A stretch of DNA of 64,000 nucleotides from Malania oleifera (GCF_029873635.1 NC_080426.1:57692673-57756672); one strand, 5' to 3'; positions 1 to 11,815 are shown, numbered from the stretch's first letter. A program made the numbers and translations. Notes: generated by a model from the letters alone, not told the origin.

Positions 1-697
1 TAAGGTTTTTTCCCCCGGTTTAACTAATAATCATTGTGTGGGGAAAACTTTGTAGCTTGTGAGTCTTGCCACTTGTATTGTAAGACACTTAAGCTTGTAT
101 TGTGATTGTGCAAAAATCATTTTCACAAGCTTATTTTTCAAATATCTCTTGTGCTAGAATTTTGAGAAAATTTTTTTAGAGATATTTTGATTTCTCGTTG
201 AAAATCTTTGAAACCCTTATTGTGGTTGTTAGATATTAACATACTATTTCAAAGATTGCTTGGGAATTCACTCTTGCTCTTGATTGAATATTGACAACCG
301 ATTGAGTGTTATCACACGTATTGCACTAAGCTCACAATTCTTATTTGCTTGTTGTGCGTTGATTGATATTGGTACAAATTTGCTTATTGGAGAAGCATTT
401 ATCTTGTACATGAAATTTAAGCTTACTGATTGTATTCCAAGCGTGGCCTGAGGGGGTTTGATTTAACCCGTAAGGATTGGTAGAGCCTTCTTCGCCCCAT
501 AAGGAGAGTGTGTAAAGGTTAAGGTCAGCCCTGGTAATTTGACCTGGTTGTAACCGGTGCCGCTCCACCGTTTAAGTGAGCATTAGTGGAATCCTTGGGC
601 TTACGAGCTGAGGCGGAGACGTATGCAGTATTGGCCGAATCCCGATAACATATCTGGTGTCATTTTTGTTTTCTACAATTTACTTATGACACATGTA
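1..697 (+). mobile_element. Sirevirus-like Copia LTR 'A', left part (cut by window edge and by a CACTA insertion)
   Basis: This is the downstream part of an LTR. The stretch around 430-650, with phrases such as GGTCAGCCCTGGTAATTTG and CCCGATAACATATC, recurs in LTR B (39,720-39,900) and LTR C (55,800-55,980). It stops at 697, where the CACTA terminus begins, and resumes at 42,148 and 43,396. In LTR B the equivalent sequence runs uninterrupted across this point (CATATGTATGTT near 39,935), which confirms the break is an insertion. The LTR start is outside the window, so solo LTR versus 3' LTR cannot be decided. Confidence 0.75.
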
Positions 698-1170
698 CAC
701 TACAAAAAATCAAGGTATTAGTGAAGGATCAAATCTGTCACTAATACTTATAAATTCGTCACTAATACTATTAGTGACGAATTTATAAGTATTAGTGATA
801 GTTTTAAATTAGTTGCTATATTTGTAGTTGCTACTAACTATTAGTGACGAATTTTAAATTCGTCACTAATAATACAATATTAGTGACAGATTATAACCGT
901 CACTAGAAGCCTAATACCATCACTATAAATTTTACATTGGCTCTGCTTAAATTCGTCACTAATAGTAGGGTATTAGTGAAGGATTCAAATTCGTCACTAA
1001 TAACCTACTATTAATGATGAACTTGAAAACCGTCACTAATACTCTACTATTAATGACGAATTTGAATCCTTCACTAATACTGTATTATTAGTGATGCATT
1101 ACAAATTCGTCACTAATACTCTACTATTAGTGACGAATTTGAATCATTCACTAATAATTAATAAATTAAA
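698..1170. repeat. CACTA left terminal and subterminal repeats
   Basis: Many alternating direct and inverted copies of an ATTAGTGACGAATTTGAATC-like unit occur here, often in facing pairs able to form hairpins. Subterminal repeats of this kind are the usual binding sites of the second CACTA-encoded protein. The same unit fills the right end (41,283-42,147). Confidence 0.85.
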
Positions 1171-1794
1171 ATATTTTTTTAACACTAATTTTTTTTATTC
1201 ATCAATTCCTATAAAAATTTGTAATTACATTTTCGCATACATAACATGAAATCATAATTACTACAAAATTCATAAAATATTCAAAATTCAAATTCAAATA
1301 CAAATTCAATTAATATAAATAAATAACATTTGTTTAGATAACAAAAAAAATTTCAAAAAATTCAAAATTCAAATACAAATACGTTATAACAATTCAAATT
1401 AAAATACATAAATTCCATTTGTTCAAATAATAATAAAAATTACAAAGAAATAAACAAAAGTTGCATCCGATGACTGTAGTGCATGCATGCATGGCATCGT
1501 GTTGATGTTATGTAGCCGCGAATTCTACAAATTAAGAATTATAAAAAAAAAATATTATATAAATGGAGAGCTGACACTTAGTATAATCAGGAAGAAAAAT
1601 ATAGAGAGTGCATCGTACAATAATTTTCAATCCTAAACGAATAATTGAAATGAATGCGAATGACGTACGTATGAATATATATAGTTGCATGCATCTAACG
1701 ACTCACGTAAACATTTTAACTCGTTCTCAAAATAGAATATCCCTAGTGGTGGACAAATGATAATGCTTATCCATAGTTAAAAGAAAATGATATG
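1171..1794. other. AT-rich CACTA interior, no gene seen
   Basis: Low-complexity A/T-rich sequence with repeated AATTCAAATACAAATTC phrases. No coding potential or conserved motif was recognised. Confidence 0.5.
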
Positions 1795-2297
1795 CCATGT
1801 ATGTTAATAGATGCAAATTTAGGGCTTAATGAAATGACTTTTCATTTAACTTTCACTCATCCTTTCGAAAATATTTTAACATTCATTTTATCATAATTAT
1901 CTTTGTACATGGTTTTTTTTTTTGAAAAAAAATTAACGAAATTTCGGCAACATGCCGTTTATAAGTTGGACATTTCCCATAAAACCTGTACCTAAAACAT
2001 GATTGTTTTCACAAAATAAAACATTTCAAGCATGTAACAACCTAAATCCACTACTAGCATGCAATTCACAATGTACTGCATCGACCATGCAGTTGGCATT
2101 CAACACAAGCATGTATTCCAGTAGTTTAATATACAATTCATATCACATAATACCATTCATCAAGAAAATATTACTAGGAAAAAGTTAAAATACAATTGAA
2201 CTAAGGTTTTCTAGTTTTGTCCAGAAGGTTGCTTCTCAAGCATTCTTGATGCAGCTTGAGTTCTGCATGAAGTTGTTACTTAGATTTTATGATGTTG
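1795..2297. repeat. CACTA internal direct repeat, copy 1
   Basis: The segment from AATTTAGGGCTTAATGAAAT through GCATGAAGTTGTTACTTAG recurs at 3,708-4,195, and its middle part recurs more diverged at 6,985-7,285. Copies 1 and 2 flank the captured TRF4-like fragment. The short reading frame at 2,003-2,188 lies in the repeat and is not thought to be a gene. Confidence 0.75.
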
Positions 2298-3707
2298 CTA
2301 CTGGTTTACAGGTAGAAGTTTTTGGGTCATTCAAGACAGGGATTTATCTTACGAGTAGTGATATTGATGTAGGCATATTGCCTCCTGTTTGTTCTCTTGT
2401 AAAATTATGAATTAACTCTCTGTATTTGAGTCCCATACATTTAAATGCTAGGTCACAATTTTTTTGCACCATAGTTTGTTCTTTAGCTTTGGATCCTGTT
2501 ATGGTTACTTGCAAACTGGATTTTAGATTCTCTTTTTGCTAGCTTATAAGCGAAATGTTTATGCTTCAAGTTGAAAAGTAAGATCATTCAATGTATTTAA
2601 ATCCAATGTACTTTTTCTTCTGAGTGTGGCTACAATGAATTTCAGAGGTTAAGATGCTTAATGCCGCGAAAAAGAAATTTATGAATTGTTTTGATTCAGT
2701 TTTGTTCAATTGAATTGGTCAGTGTAGTTTCTTGCATTAGTGGATTAGTTAGTTAGTTAGTTTTGTACTTTAACAAGTTTAGAAAACACATTTGCCTTCA
2801 TAAATTAGCATAATAACTTTCTATCAGGAGTAGAGTAACTATTTTTAAATTTTCTTCCGACATCGATGGTGCATATAAGTTTTGAAAATACTAGAATTTC
2901 TTTTTGGAGGTGGAAGAGATTGTTAACTATTAGTGAGTGTTGCTTTGAACTAGGGGTCAGATGAAAGAATCCTTAGTGTTTTAAAATTAAGATTGCCTGG
3001 CTACTTTCTCCAAGCTGTGGATGGACGTAGAAATAATCCTCCTTGATCATAGTATCATGTCTTCAGGTTGATTTAATAAGTTTTTGGTATAGTGCCGCTA
3101 GTCTATTGAGAGTGATATAATTGATGATGTAGATAGGTCAAATAGCGTGAAAACACGCACCAATTGAAGGCCATAGTAATGCTTTAATTTTTTTTTTAAT
3201 ATAAACTAGTCATTAATAAAAAAATTGCAATATTTTAGTCTCATTTTTTTTTTTTTTTGTTTGTGAATAAAGTAGGAACTTCAAAACGAAATTTATATGA
3301 TCCATAATATGAGATTTTGTTGTTGAATTGATAGATTTCTTGTGCAGATGATTTACTTGGTTGTTTTCTTTTCTTTTCCTTTCTTTTCTTTTTAATAAAA
3401 CAGTAATTAAGTTTAGAAAGTTGATATTCAGACTTATTTTGGGTGAAGAAATTGGAGACACTGAATTTTGTAGGTTACCATTCTGGGATCAAATATCAGA
3501 AGTCTGTAAATTGGTTTGGTGGCTCTTTCTAGGGCATTATCACAAAGAGGCATTGCAAAAAACATGCAGGTAATCCTTTTGACAACTGAATGCTACTTCT
3601 ACACAAAATTGTTGTTTAACTTATATTAGAAAGCGTTCTCACTACCAAAACGTCCAATAAGAGCACAAATATTAGCACAAGCAAACAAAAATATCAAAAC
3701 AACAAAC
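2298..3707 (+). pseudogene. Captured fragment of a TRF4/PAPD5-like non-canonical poly(A) polymerase gene
   Basis: Two exons with an intact intron are visible. Exon 1 (2,312-2,368, 19 codons) follows a TTTACAG acceptor and encodes VEVFGSFKTGIYLTSSDID, the Pol-beta-type nucleotidyltransferase signature: G-S, then the S-D-x-D pair of metal-binding aspartates. A GT donor starts at 2,369. Exon 2 (3,474-3,569, 32 codons) follows TTTTGTAG, is in phase with exon 1, ends with ALSRALSQRGIAKNMQ and is followed by a GTAATC donor. In TRF4-family proteins these two blocks are adjacent in the catalytic core. One in-frame stop (TAA) lies in exon 2 where the family usually has a short variable stretch. The 1.1-kb intron and flanking intron sequence are retained, so capture was from DNA and not from mRNA. 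The fragment is flanked by CACTA direct repeats and lies opposite to the transposase genes. Family assignment is from memory of conserved motifs. Confidence 0.8.
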
Positions 3708-4195
3708 CAAAATTTAGGGCTTAATGAAATGACTTTTTGTTTAACTTTCACTCGTCCTTTAAAAAATATTTTAACATTCATTTTATCATAATTATCTTTG
3801 TACAAGATTTTTTTTTTGAAAAAATTATAATAAAATTTCGTCAACATGTCGTCTGTAAATTGGACATTTTCCCATAAAACTTGTACCTGAAATATGATTG
3901 TTTTCAAAAGATAAAACATTTTAAGCATGCAACAACCTAAATCCACCATTAGTATGCAATTCATAATATAGTGCATCAGCCATGCAGCTGGCGTTCAATA
4001 CAAGCTTGTATTCCAATAGTTCAATATACAATTCATATAACATAGTACCATCTATCAAGAAAATATTACCAAGAAAAAGTTAAAACACAATTCAACTAAA
4101 GTTTTCTAGTTTTGTCCAAAAGATTGCTTCTCAAGCATTCTTGATGCATCTTGAGTTGTGCATGAAGTTGTTACTTAGATTTTGTGACGTTGTTG
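3708..4195. repeat. CACTA internal direct repeat, copy 2
   Basis: Second copy of the 1,795-2,297 repeat, starting at the phrase AATTTAGGGCTTAATGAAAT. It diverges from copy 1 after GATGTTG (2,297) / GACGTTG (about 4,190). That break defines the left edge of the captured fragment. Confidence 0.75.
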
Positions 4196-4319
4196 TGATA
4201 GATTGAGTTGGGGTTTCTTCGAAATAATTAAATTGACAACACAATCAATAAAGTTCCAGTATCTCCCAACAATTGACAATTCAGCATATGAATACAATTA
4301 AACAACCAATAGAGCTACC

Positions 4320-6091
4320 AGTATGCAGTTCAAATTACGTTTTACATACCTTCTAATGAGAGGAGCCACCCGTATCATTTGGTCAAGATTGGCACATTAT
4401 TTGTTCGAACTGCGCTTGCCTATTCATCATGGCTTCCAGCTGGGCTTGAAAGGTGGACGTCGTCTCTTTCAATTGTTGGTTCTCCACTACAATGGTGGAC
4501 ATCGTGTGTTTCAATTCTTGGTTCTCCACTACAACGGTGGACACCGTGTCTTTCAATTCCTAGTTCTCCATTTCCACCGTCTACATCCGTCAAACCATCT
4601 CCTCTGCTCTAGACTCGGTGTCTCGATACGCTCGTTTCATGTCTGCATGAGCCGTCGCACCCATAGATGATGATGCTGTTGGGGCGATGTATCCACTTCC
4701 AAGACCTTTCACCTAGCCCCCCGCTCATTCCCTAAGCACCTGAGTGGTTTTCTGGTAAATCATCATTTGCTGACTCCCCTTTGAAACAGTGTATCCCTCA
4801 GCTTGACCATCCGTGCCTAATATCAGTTATGAAAATTGTAAAAAGGAAGAAGTAAGAATACAACTTCGATGTGTTGAATCAAGTAATAAACTAAATATTT
4901 TCTTTGACTTACATGTTTGCCCTGCGCACCCTCGCACCACTCCTCCGATCGCCATTGGTGTGTTCTTTGATAAAGATCCGGCAGCGGCTCCTCTGCGCCA
5001 GTCTTGTGATCACACTACATTATCATATAAAACATCATTAATATTAAGTCAAGTAATGGTCAAATAGTTTTATATATAGTAATTACCCTTTGATGATTTA
5101 CGAATAACCTTGACCCACCACAATGCGTCGTAGAGAGTTTGCTGTAGTTCGCAACATTTGTTTCACATATAGCTTTAAAAAAAAAGATGTAATGACCTTT
5201 TATTAGCGATATCAATATGAAAAAGTAGTTATTATAATACAAACACATCACCTGATAGTGTGGGTCGTAGAAATGGCGACACACCACCTCCCAATCCTCT
5301 TAGGATATCTTATTGTATAGGCGTGCTTCTGTTTGATCTCCCATCGCTCGAAAATGCTCGCACATTTTGGAGCAATAGCTCTTAAATTTACTGTATAGTT
5401 GGACGTCCACCACCCTTTTCATATGGTCAGCCTCGAGAATGTCCATATCGAATTCCTCCTACATAGGTAATACAATTAGAATGTTAGATAGTTGTTTGGC
5501 TAGTATATTAAAAGTAAAAAAAAAAAGGTTTGGGATTACTTACCAAAATGCGCATGTAAAGAACCATGCACTATTCCTGAGTCACCTGCAGCCAACTAAA
5601 GGCAGTGACTAGAGCATACTGTTGGCATATAATGCCGAGCTCCCAGGTCCACGCTGTGCACCAATTGTTAAGCGGGGCCATGTGGCCTGGAGGAATGTCG
5701 AAATCAGCTGCTTAGTCCTCTCCAAGTGCTTCTTCAGCGCCATGTTCTTCACTGCACCATGGCTTAACCTCAGCATGGATGTAGATGCTGAAAGAAGAGT
5801 TAAATTAAGAACAATATTATAATCATACACATGAATAAACATCAATAGTTGAAATGTAAATAAATTAATCGTAACCTTACCAACGCTGCTCATCATGGTC
5901 GGTAACTCACTCTGCGTATCAGTCGCATATGTGGTTTCCGTGTTTGGCCAAGGTTCGGATGGCTCAGAAAATGGTGGTGCTGTAGCACCACCAACGTGCT
6001 CCGCAGGTCTCAAGGCCGTCAGATTAGCCTCAAGCGATGACGTAGTCGATAGCCTGGAAGGAAGTCGGCCATGACGGCCTCCTGGTGCCAT
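4320..6091 (-). pseudogene. CACTA second gene (Transposase_24 / Ptta-type protein), decayed
   Basis: In CACTA elements this gene encodes a DNA-binding protein acting with the TNP2 transposase at the subterminal repeats. A start at 6,091 gives a Gly/Arg-containing N-terminus (MAPGGRHGRLPSR). Exon 1 ends at a GTAAGG donor at 5,880; a TTTCTTTCAG acceptor opens exon 2 at 5,787. Further exon-like blocks follow: about 5,456-5,252 (SYCSKMCEHFR..., EDWEVVCRHFYDPHYQ), about 5,170-5,090 (ANYSKLSTTHCGGSRLF, matching the family's asparagine/arginine-rich block before the Gly-Ser), about 4,990-4,905 (THQWRSEEWCEGAQ), and a C-terminal block at about 4,440-4,340 (LEAMMNRQAQFEQIM). In-frame stops interrupt several blocks, for example after ARLYNKIS and after EQIMCQS. 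It lies just downstream of the TNP2 remnant on the same strand, the usual CACTA order. Plus-strand reading frames at 4,323-4,670 are its antisense shadow. Confidence 0.75.
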
Positions 6092-6213
6092 GTCTATAAA
6101 ATATTAGACAAGTAAATATAAGAAGTAATAATATTAGATGGATGCATAATAATTATATTTTTAGTTATTTACACATGTCAGATACATGGTGACAAGCTTC
6201 ACTTGCTTATCCC

Positions 6214-6960
6214 CTATATGGACTCAATGTTGGTATCATCCTTACTTTCTAAAGTATCTTCCTCTTCACTACAGTACTTGACCTCTGTTTCATCTTCCCC
6301 ATCAGTTTCCTCATTATCGATGAAGTGAATGTCTATAGAAGGTTTAATTGTAATGTCACCAGTCCCTACGTGTTCTGTCGTGGCACCAACCCTATGCAAT
6401 GGTATAAGATCGGCTCCTTCTTCGACAACATTGAAAGCAAATTGTGTTGTTGCACTGACAGATGACTCTTCTTCTTGGAATGCAACCTCACTGGCACTCA
6501 TCTCCCCATCTGCAACTTTTGTAATAGCATGCAAACTTCAGGGAGGAATCTTTTGGGCCACATGCCATTCACCCTTCAATTTTGTGTCTTTAAGGAAAAA
6601 CACTTGTTCTGCCTACATCGCTAGCACAAAAGGGTCATTTTGATACCATGTCTTACAAAAATTGACACTAGTAAAGTAGGCATCCATGTTTATCCCAGTC
6701 TTTTTATTGCCAATGTCCCACCAAGTACACTTAAACAGGTGGGTGAATCTGTTGGCTCCATAACTAAGCTCTATAATGTTATCCAAGACACAAAAGTAGT
6801 CAATTTTTTCATCTTCTTCTCCTATGACGTTTAGTTCTTGACCTTTCACTATATTCTATACATTGTTGTTCTTAACCAAGTGTTTTCGATTTTCAATGGT
6901 AAGCCTAAGATTGCCGCTTTTCTTATGAATTTCAATACGTGAAAGGCGCGAGTTATAATG
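6214..6960 (-). pseudogene. CACTA TNP2 transposase, C-terminal remnant (DUF4216 region)
   Basis: Reading leftward, the frame passes through LSRIEIHKKSGNLRLTIENR, then YFCVLDNIIELSYG, then LFKCTWWDIGNK, then NDPFVLA and EQVFFLKD. This is the characteristic motif order of the DUF4216 domain at the C-terminus of plant TNP2 transposases. It continues into an acidic tail rich in Glu/Asp to 6,214. In-frame stops follow NDPFVLAM (TAG, near 6,613) and KIPP (TGA, near 6,537), and another interrupts the block near 6,855; all are compatible with C-to-T changes. The DDE catalytic domain expected further upstream is absent. Between 6,985 and 8,196 there is a repeat and a captured RING-gene exon instead. 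The protein cannot be functional. Confidence 0.8.
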
Positions 6961-6984
6961 ACTTTAAGTTTTAACCGATCATGG

Positions 6985-7285
6985 ATATGTTTCTTTTTAC
7001 ATGGTTAAAAACTTTAACGAAATTTTAGCAACATGCCGTCCGTAAATTGGACATTTCCCAAAAAAATTCTTGCACTAAAACTTGATAGATTCAAGAAAAA
7101 AAAATCACAATAACACATATCATGCAAATACCAGTAAGTTTGAGCGTGCGAGAATCTAAATCCACTACTAGCATGCAATTCACAATGTACTGCATCAGTC
7201 ATGCAATTGGCGTTCAAAAGAAGCATGTATTTCAGTAGTTCAATTTACAATTCATATAACATAATACCACCCATAAAAAAGATTT
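6985..7285. repeat. CACTA internal repeat, diverged copy 3
   Basis: It shares GAAATTTTAGCAACATGCCG and CACTACTAGCATGCAATTCA with the repeats at 1,795-2,297 and 3,708-4,195, but with more mismatches and a different centre (7,090-7,150). Confidence 0.7.
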
Positions 7286-7509
7286 AATCATTTGACATTT
7301 CAGTTTAAATTTCAAAAAGATTTCAAGTTCACACAGTTATAAATAAAACTTACCTTTGCCTCCTAGTCATTAAATGGATGGCTCGAAAATGTCGTAATTC
7401 AATATAATTTAAACAAAAACAACATATTCGAATTTTAAGTTCAAAATTTGAAGTTTACTACTGGTTTTATTTCTTAATGGTGTATTTTTGGGCATTTTTT
7501 ATGATGTAG
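7286..7509. other. CACTA interior and upstream intron of the captured RING fragment
   Basis: AT-rich sequence. The part after about 7,440, ending in ATGATGTAG, reads as the 3' end of an intron preceding the captured exon. The exact capture boundary is not visible. Confidence 0.4.
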
Positions 7510-7719
7510 GAACATGAGGTTAGAATCATGCCCATTTTGTAGGGGCAGTCTAAAGAAAGTAAATTCTGGGGACTTGTGGGTTCTCCCTGCAGGAGTGATG
7601 TGGTTGACATGGAAAATGTATCAAAGGAAGATATTTTACGTTTTTTTCTCTATATAAACAGCCTACCTAAAGTTATTCCTGATGCTCTTTTTCTACTGTA
7701 TTATGAATACTTCATCTGA
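7510..7719 (+). pseudogene. Captured last exon of an AIRP2-like RING-finger E3 ligase gene
   Basis: After an ATGATGTAG acceptor, the exon encodes ESCPFCRGSLKKVNSGDLW, containing the final C-P-x-C pair of a C3HC4 RING and the conserved tail after it. A missing base near 7,590 (around CTCCCTGCAGG) shifts the frame. The following frame reads SDVVDMENVSKEDILRFFLY, then INSLPKVIPDA and a natural-looking end LLYYEYFI plus TGA at 7,717-7,719. In RING proteins of the AIRP2 type this short tail follows the RING and ends the protein. Only the last exon and its 3' flank are present, so no functional product is expected. It lies opposite to the transposase genes and about 0.6 kb upstream of the TNP2 remnant, in the place where the TNP2 catalytic domain should be. 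Confidence 0.8.
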
Positions 7720-8191
7720 TCTAGGGAAGATGGAGCAATGATGTATAGAAAGAAGGAAGTGCTAGTAATTGATGTAAATTGAGTGGGTAAGGTTTTCACC
7801 TCGAGTTCTTGAGTTACAATCTGCATGATATTTGTACCAATTAAAAATTACTCATCTTAAAAATTAAAAGCTTATTGTTACTGATGAGGTGGTTTTCCAT
7901 TAATGGAGCTAGCTCTGGTGAGGTGGTTTTCCGTTCATGGCATAATCTAGGCACGCTCCTCCAATGGAACTTCTAATGTTCCATTTCTACTCAAGAACAT
8001 TAGGCCCCAAAGCATATAAAATATTTTTAAGGTAAGACAAACAAACATTCCACACTATAGGAATAGTAAAAAAAATAATTATTTATCCAATTTTTAGTCA
8101 TATGGTGGGACATAAGTCATTGTAGGAAGACAATGAACTAAAATTTGGGAAAATTTTAAAAATTCTAAAATGTCACCCGAAGTTTATCAAA
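7720..8191. other. 3' flank of captured fragment, no gene seen
   Basis: This probably includes 3' UTR and flank of the RING gene (start of the stretch) and other CACTA interior. There is a short direct repeat of TGAGGTGGTTTTCC (7,884 and 7,918). No coding motif was recognised. Confidence 0.4.
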
Positions 8192-9192
8192 AAGATTGTT
8201 GACCTTATAGGTCACGCCCGGTTTTGATAATGACAAATACTCATTGCAACTAATGTGTGTTTGAGGTTTTGTGCAGGAACTAAGATTATTATGATCAAGA
8301 TGGGCACAAAGCAAGTAAAGCCTGAAGACCAATTTCTATTAAGTATTGTAATATATTTCATTTAATTGGTCTATAATAGTAACTAGGCCTCTGGTTTGTA
8401 AATAGCTCACACACACCACATGTATGATAATACGTAAGCTTAAACAAACCATAAATAAGAAATGACCTTAGAAAGACCTTAGGGCTTTCAGTCGACCGAC
8501 ATCGGACTTTTTTGGTGTCTTAATTTTGGACCCCAAGTGACCCTAGGAAACACACATGTCGCGGCGTCCCGGCGAGCGCGTGTGCCCCGGGCGGCGAAAT
8601 CAAAAATCATTTTTATTTTTAACGAAAAACATGAAATGTTGGAGTCGCCACTAACCTTTAGTGCGGTTAGAACACATGATTACTACCCCGTTAGGGGTAG
8701 AATTGGTCTATGTTACCAGAGTTAGGCTCGGGAGTTCCGTTACACGAGGGGAAGGTACGAGCACCCCCTACGCGCCCGTTCTTACGAACGGTACCTAATT
8801 AATTTAGAATTATCCCTAAGTTAATTTAAAAAATCTTTAAATTACTCCTTTTATGAATTTACAAATAGATAGGGAAAATAAATAAATAAATAAATAAATA
8901 TATATATATTCCCTCAGAGCTTAGGGTACGTGAAGCCCGAAGGCTCATACCCCCGCAATAAAATCATAGGGATGAAGAAAATTGAAATTATTTAAAAATA
9001 ATAACAATAATACTAAAATATAAACATAAGTACCATAGTACAAAATAATAGATATACAGTATAATAAGTAATACCATGTATATTAAAATACTAAAAATAT
9101 CCTAATAAGTAATACTAACCACAGACATAGTAATAATATCGTAATGTATACCGTATATACTAAAAATACTATAATAATGCTTCCTACCATGC

Positions 9193-9223
<31 letters not shown>

Positions 9224-11027
9224 GATACTAATAATAATAATGATGGTATGCACATCAAATATTATATATAAATATGACAATACCAATGAAATCCCCTAAA
9301 TAGCATACACTATATGAACATGCAAACAAAATTATGGAAATAATTCAAACTACAAACCTATTATACGAGTGTATACATATACCATATGGAAACAATGTGA
9401 TATTTAGGAAACATAGCAAACATCTAAAATAGAAACACAATAAAATACGCGGTCAATAATAATATAAATATGCAAATAATTATATGAGGCAATCGCTATA
9501 ATAAATATACAAACAACTCATGCAATTAAATGATAATACAAATATGCCAATAAACAATTAAGGCAATGAAGATAATACATATGCAAATTAAATATACAAT
9601 AAAAATATGCAATCAATAATAACATAAATATAATAATAATAATAATCACATAAATATGCAAAAAAAAAAAAAATTATATATATATAAAATAAATATGCAA
9701 CATAATAATAATAATAAATACACAATGATAATATGACAACAATATTAAAGTATACAACAATAATAACAAGAAAAATATATTATGGATATTAAACCTTAAA
9801 ACAAACAATGTAACCGACAACAATAGTATTAATATTTTATATATATAATAAACGCAGCAAAAAGCACACTAAGTATTAAAATGAATTTCTACAATGAAGT
9901 TTCTACAACTAAATTTAATATCTAGAGATAAATAAATAAACAAATAAGCATGAACAAGTATCATAAACTGAACATTTAATATTTACAATCAAGAGTTTAA
10001 TCTTGCACAACTAATAAAAATCAGTTAATCATTTAATCTCTACACATACATAATAAAGGATTAAACTTTAAGTGTTAAAACCAAAGCAAACCAAACCAAT
10101 ATATAAAAAATATATATATATATGCACAACACAGTAACTTAAAATAAATGCAATACAGAGGATTACATGCAAGTGGGTGTGTGTGTGGGCAGGATGGCTT
10201 ACAGTGGGGTGCTGCCGGAGGGAGGCTGGGATAAGGCGGCGATGGAGTGCACAGGAGTCGCTGGGGCTGTGCCGCCGGGAGGCCGGAAGAGATGGGCGGG
10301 ACTGGATGCTCACAGGTTGCTGCGGTTGGTTGCTGAGCTGCTGGGTTGGCCGAGGTACTCCAGGGGGTTGCTGTTCGGTGGTGATGATAGTGAGGAGGGG
10401 GGGGGGCTGTTGCGCTACAGTAGGATGGTGGAGTGTTGCCGAAGGAGCTCTTGGCTATGGTGGTCGGCCGGAGTTTGCAGAGGACTGGGAGGACTGCTGG
10501 ATGGCCGTGGAGTGGTCTGCTGGGGGTTCTGCGAGTGCTGGGATTGTCGCCGGAATTGATGGGGTTGGCAGGGATGATTTTCGGGTGGCCTGTGGTCTGT
10601 TTGTGCAGGAAGACCTGGCGGCCGTTGGAGGAGGGCCTGGCGCTGGGAAATTGTGGGGTGTCGGACGGTGACTACTGCGACGGATGATACTCGGCTACTG
10701 GAGGATCTTGCCGAGAGTAGGAGTGGGTTTGTGCAGCGGTGATGGCTGGGCGACGACTGTGGATGTCCGCGGCGTGGGCTGGAGGGGCTGTTCGTGGCCG
10801 CCGGAGTTTGACGTGATGAGGGCAGAGGGTGTTGCCTGTGTGCTCCTCTGTGGTTGTGCTGGGATAGGGATCGGAGAGAGGTAATGGCTGGGTATTGGGC
10901 GAAGAAGAAGGAGAAGACGAAGAAGTAGGAGAAGAATAGGAAGCACAGAGAATTTTTTTTTATCTCGGCTGTGCGCAGCCCCGGCTGTGTGTGTGTGCGC
11001 TGCCCCCTGTTTGAAGAGAAGAAAAGG

Positions 11028-11036
11028 CTTTTTATG
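11028..11036 (-). promoter_or_regulatory. TATA-like box, left Ogre LTR
   Basis: The minus strand reads CTCATAAAAAGCC, between the (ATT)n-rich upstream region and the GC- and CT-rich transcribed leader. The position fits a core promoter. The start site is inferred, not visible. Confidence 0.5.
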
Positions 11037-11104
11037 AGCAAAAATTAGAAACCCTAAATCTCCCCTTTCCTTTTTAGTTTATGGTATTTTTTTTTTCTTT
11101 TGGA

Positions 11105-11132
11105 AATAATATATATGAAAATAATTATTAAT

Positions 11133-11163
<31 letters not shown>

Positions 11164-11647
11164 GGTAAAAATAATGATAATAATAAAATAATAATAGTAA
11201 TAGTAATAACAAAGATAAATAATAAATAATAATAATAATAATAATAATAATAAACAATATAAATAGAAATAAAAATAAAAGTAATAATAATAATAATAAT
11301 GAAAAAAAAAATAATAATAATAAATAAAATAATAGTAATAATAGTAATAAAAAAACTAATAATAATGATAATAAAAATTAAAAATAATAATGAAAATAAT
11401 AAATAATAATAATAATAAAATAGAAGTAAAAATAAGTAATAATAATAATATTAATGAAAAATAATAATAATAATAATAATAAATAAAATAATAGTAATAA
11501 TAGTAATAAAAATACTAATAATAATGATAATAAAAATTAAAAATAATAATGAAATAATAAATAATAATAATAATAAAATCGACGTAAAAAATAAAAATAA
11601 AAGTAATATTAATAATACTAATGAAAAATAATAATAATAATAAAGAA

Positions 11648-11697
<50 letters not shown>

Positions 11698-11815
11698 GAT
11701 TAGTGAAAATTAATAATAATAATAATAATAAGAAGAATAAATAAAATAATAATAATGATAATAATAATAATAAAATAACAATAATAATAATAATAGTAAC
11801 ACATATATTGGGCCT
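11105..11815. repeat. (AAT)n-rich low-complexity tract in left Ogre LTR
   Basis: Almost entirely interrupted AAT/ATA trinucleotide repeats, with segments themselves duplicated (for example the stretch from GAAAAAAAAATAATAATAA onward repeats near 11,455). Isoleucine-run reading frames here are artefacts. Confidence 0.9.

Noticed and set aside
3213-3573. Possible small genes on both strands
   Set aside because: The plus-strand part is the captured TRF4-like exon read in the wrong frame; the minus-strand frame is poly-pyrimidine sequence.
9083-9286. Ile-rich frames in AAT/ATA tracts (also 11,054-11,869, 35,425-36,159)
   Set aside because: Low-complexity AT repeats in the LTRs.
10167-11041. Reading frames of 130-244 codons on both strands in the GC-rich part of the Ogre LTRs
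   Set aside because: They overlap in several frames, start at non-ATG codons on the element's strand, have biased composition, and match no family; they recur at 36,531-37,408 only because the LTRs are copies.
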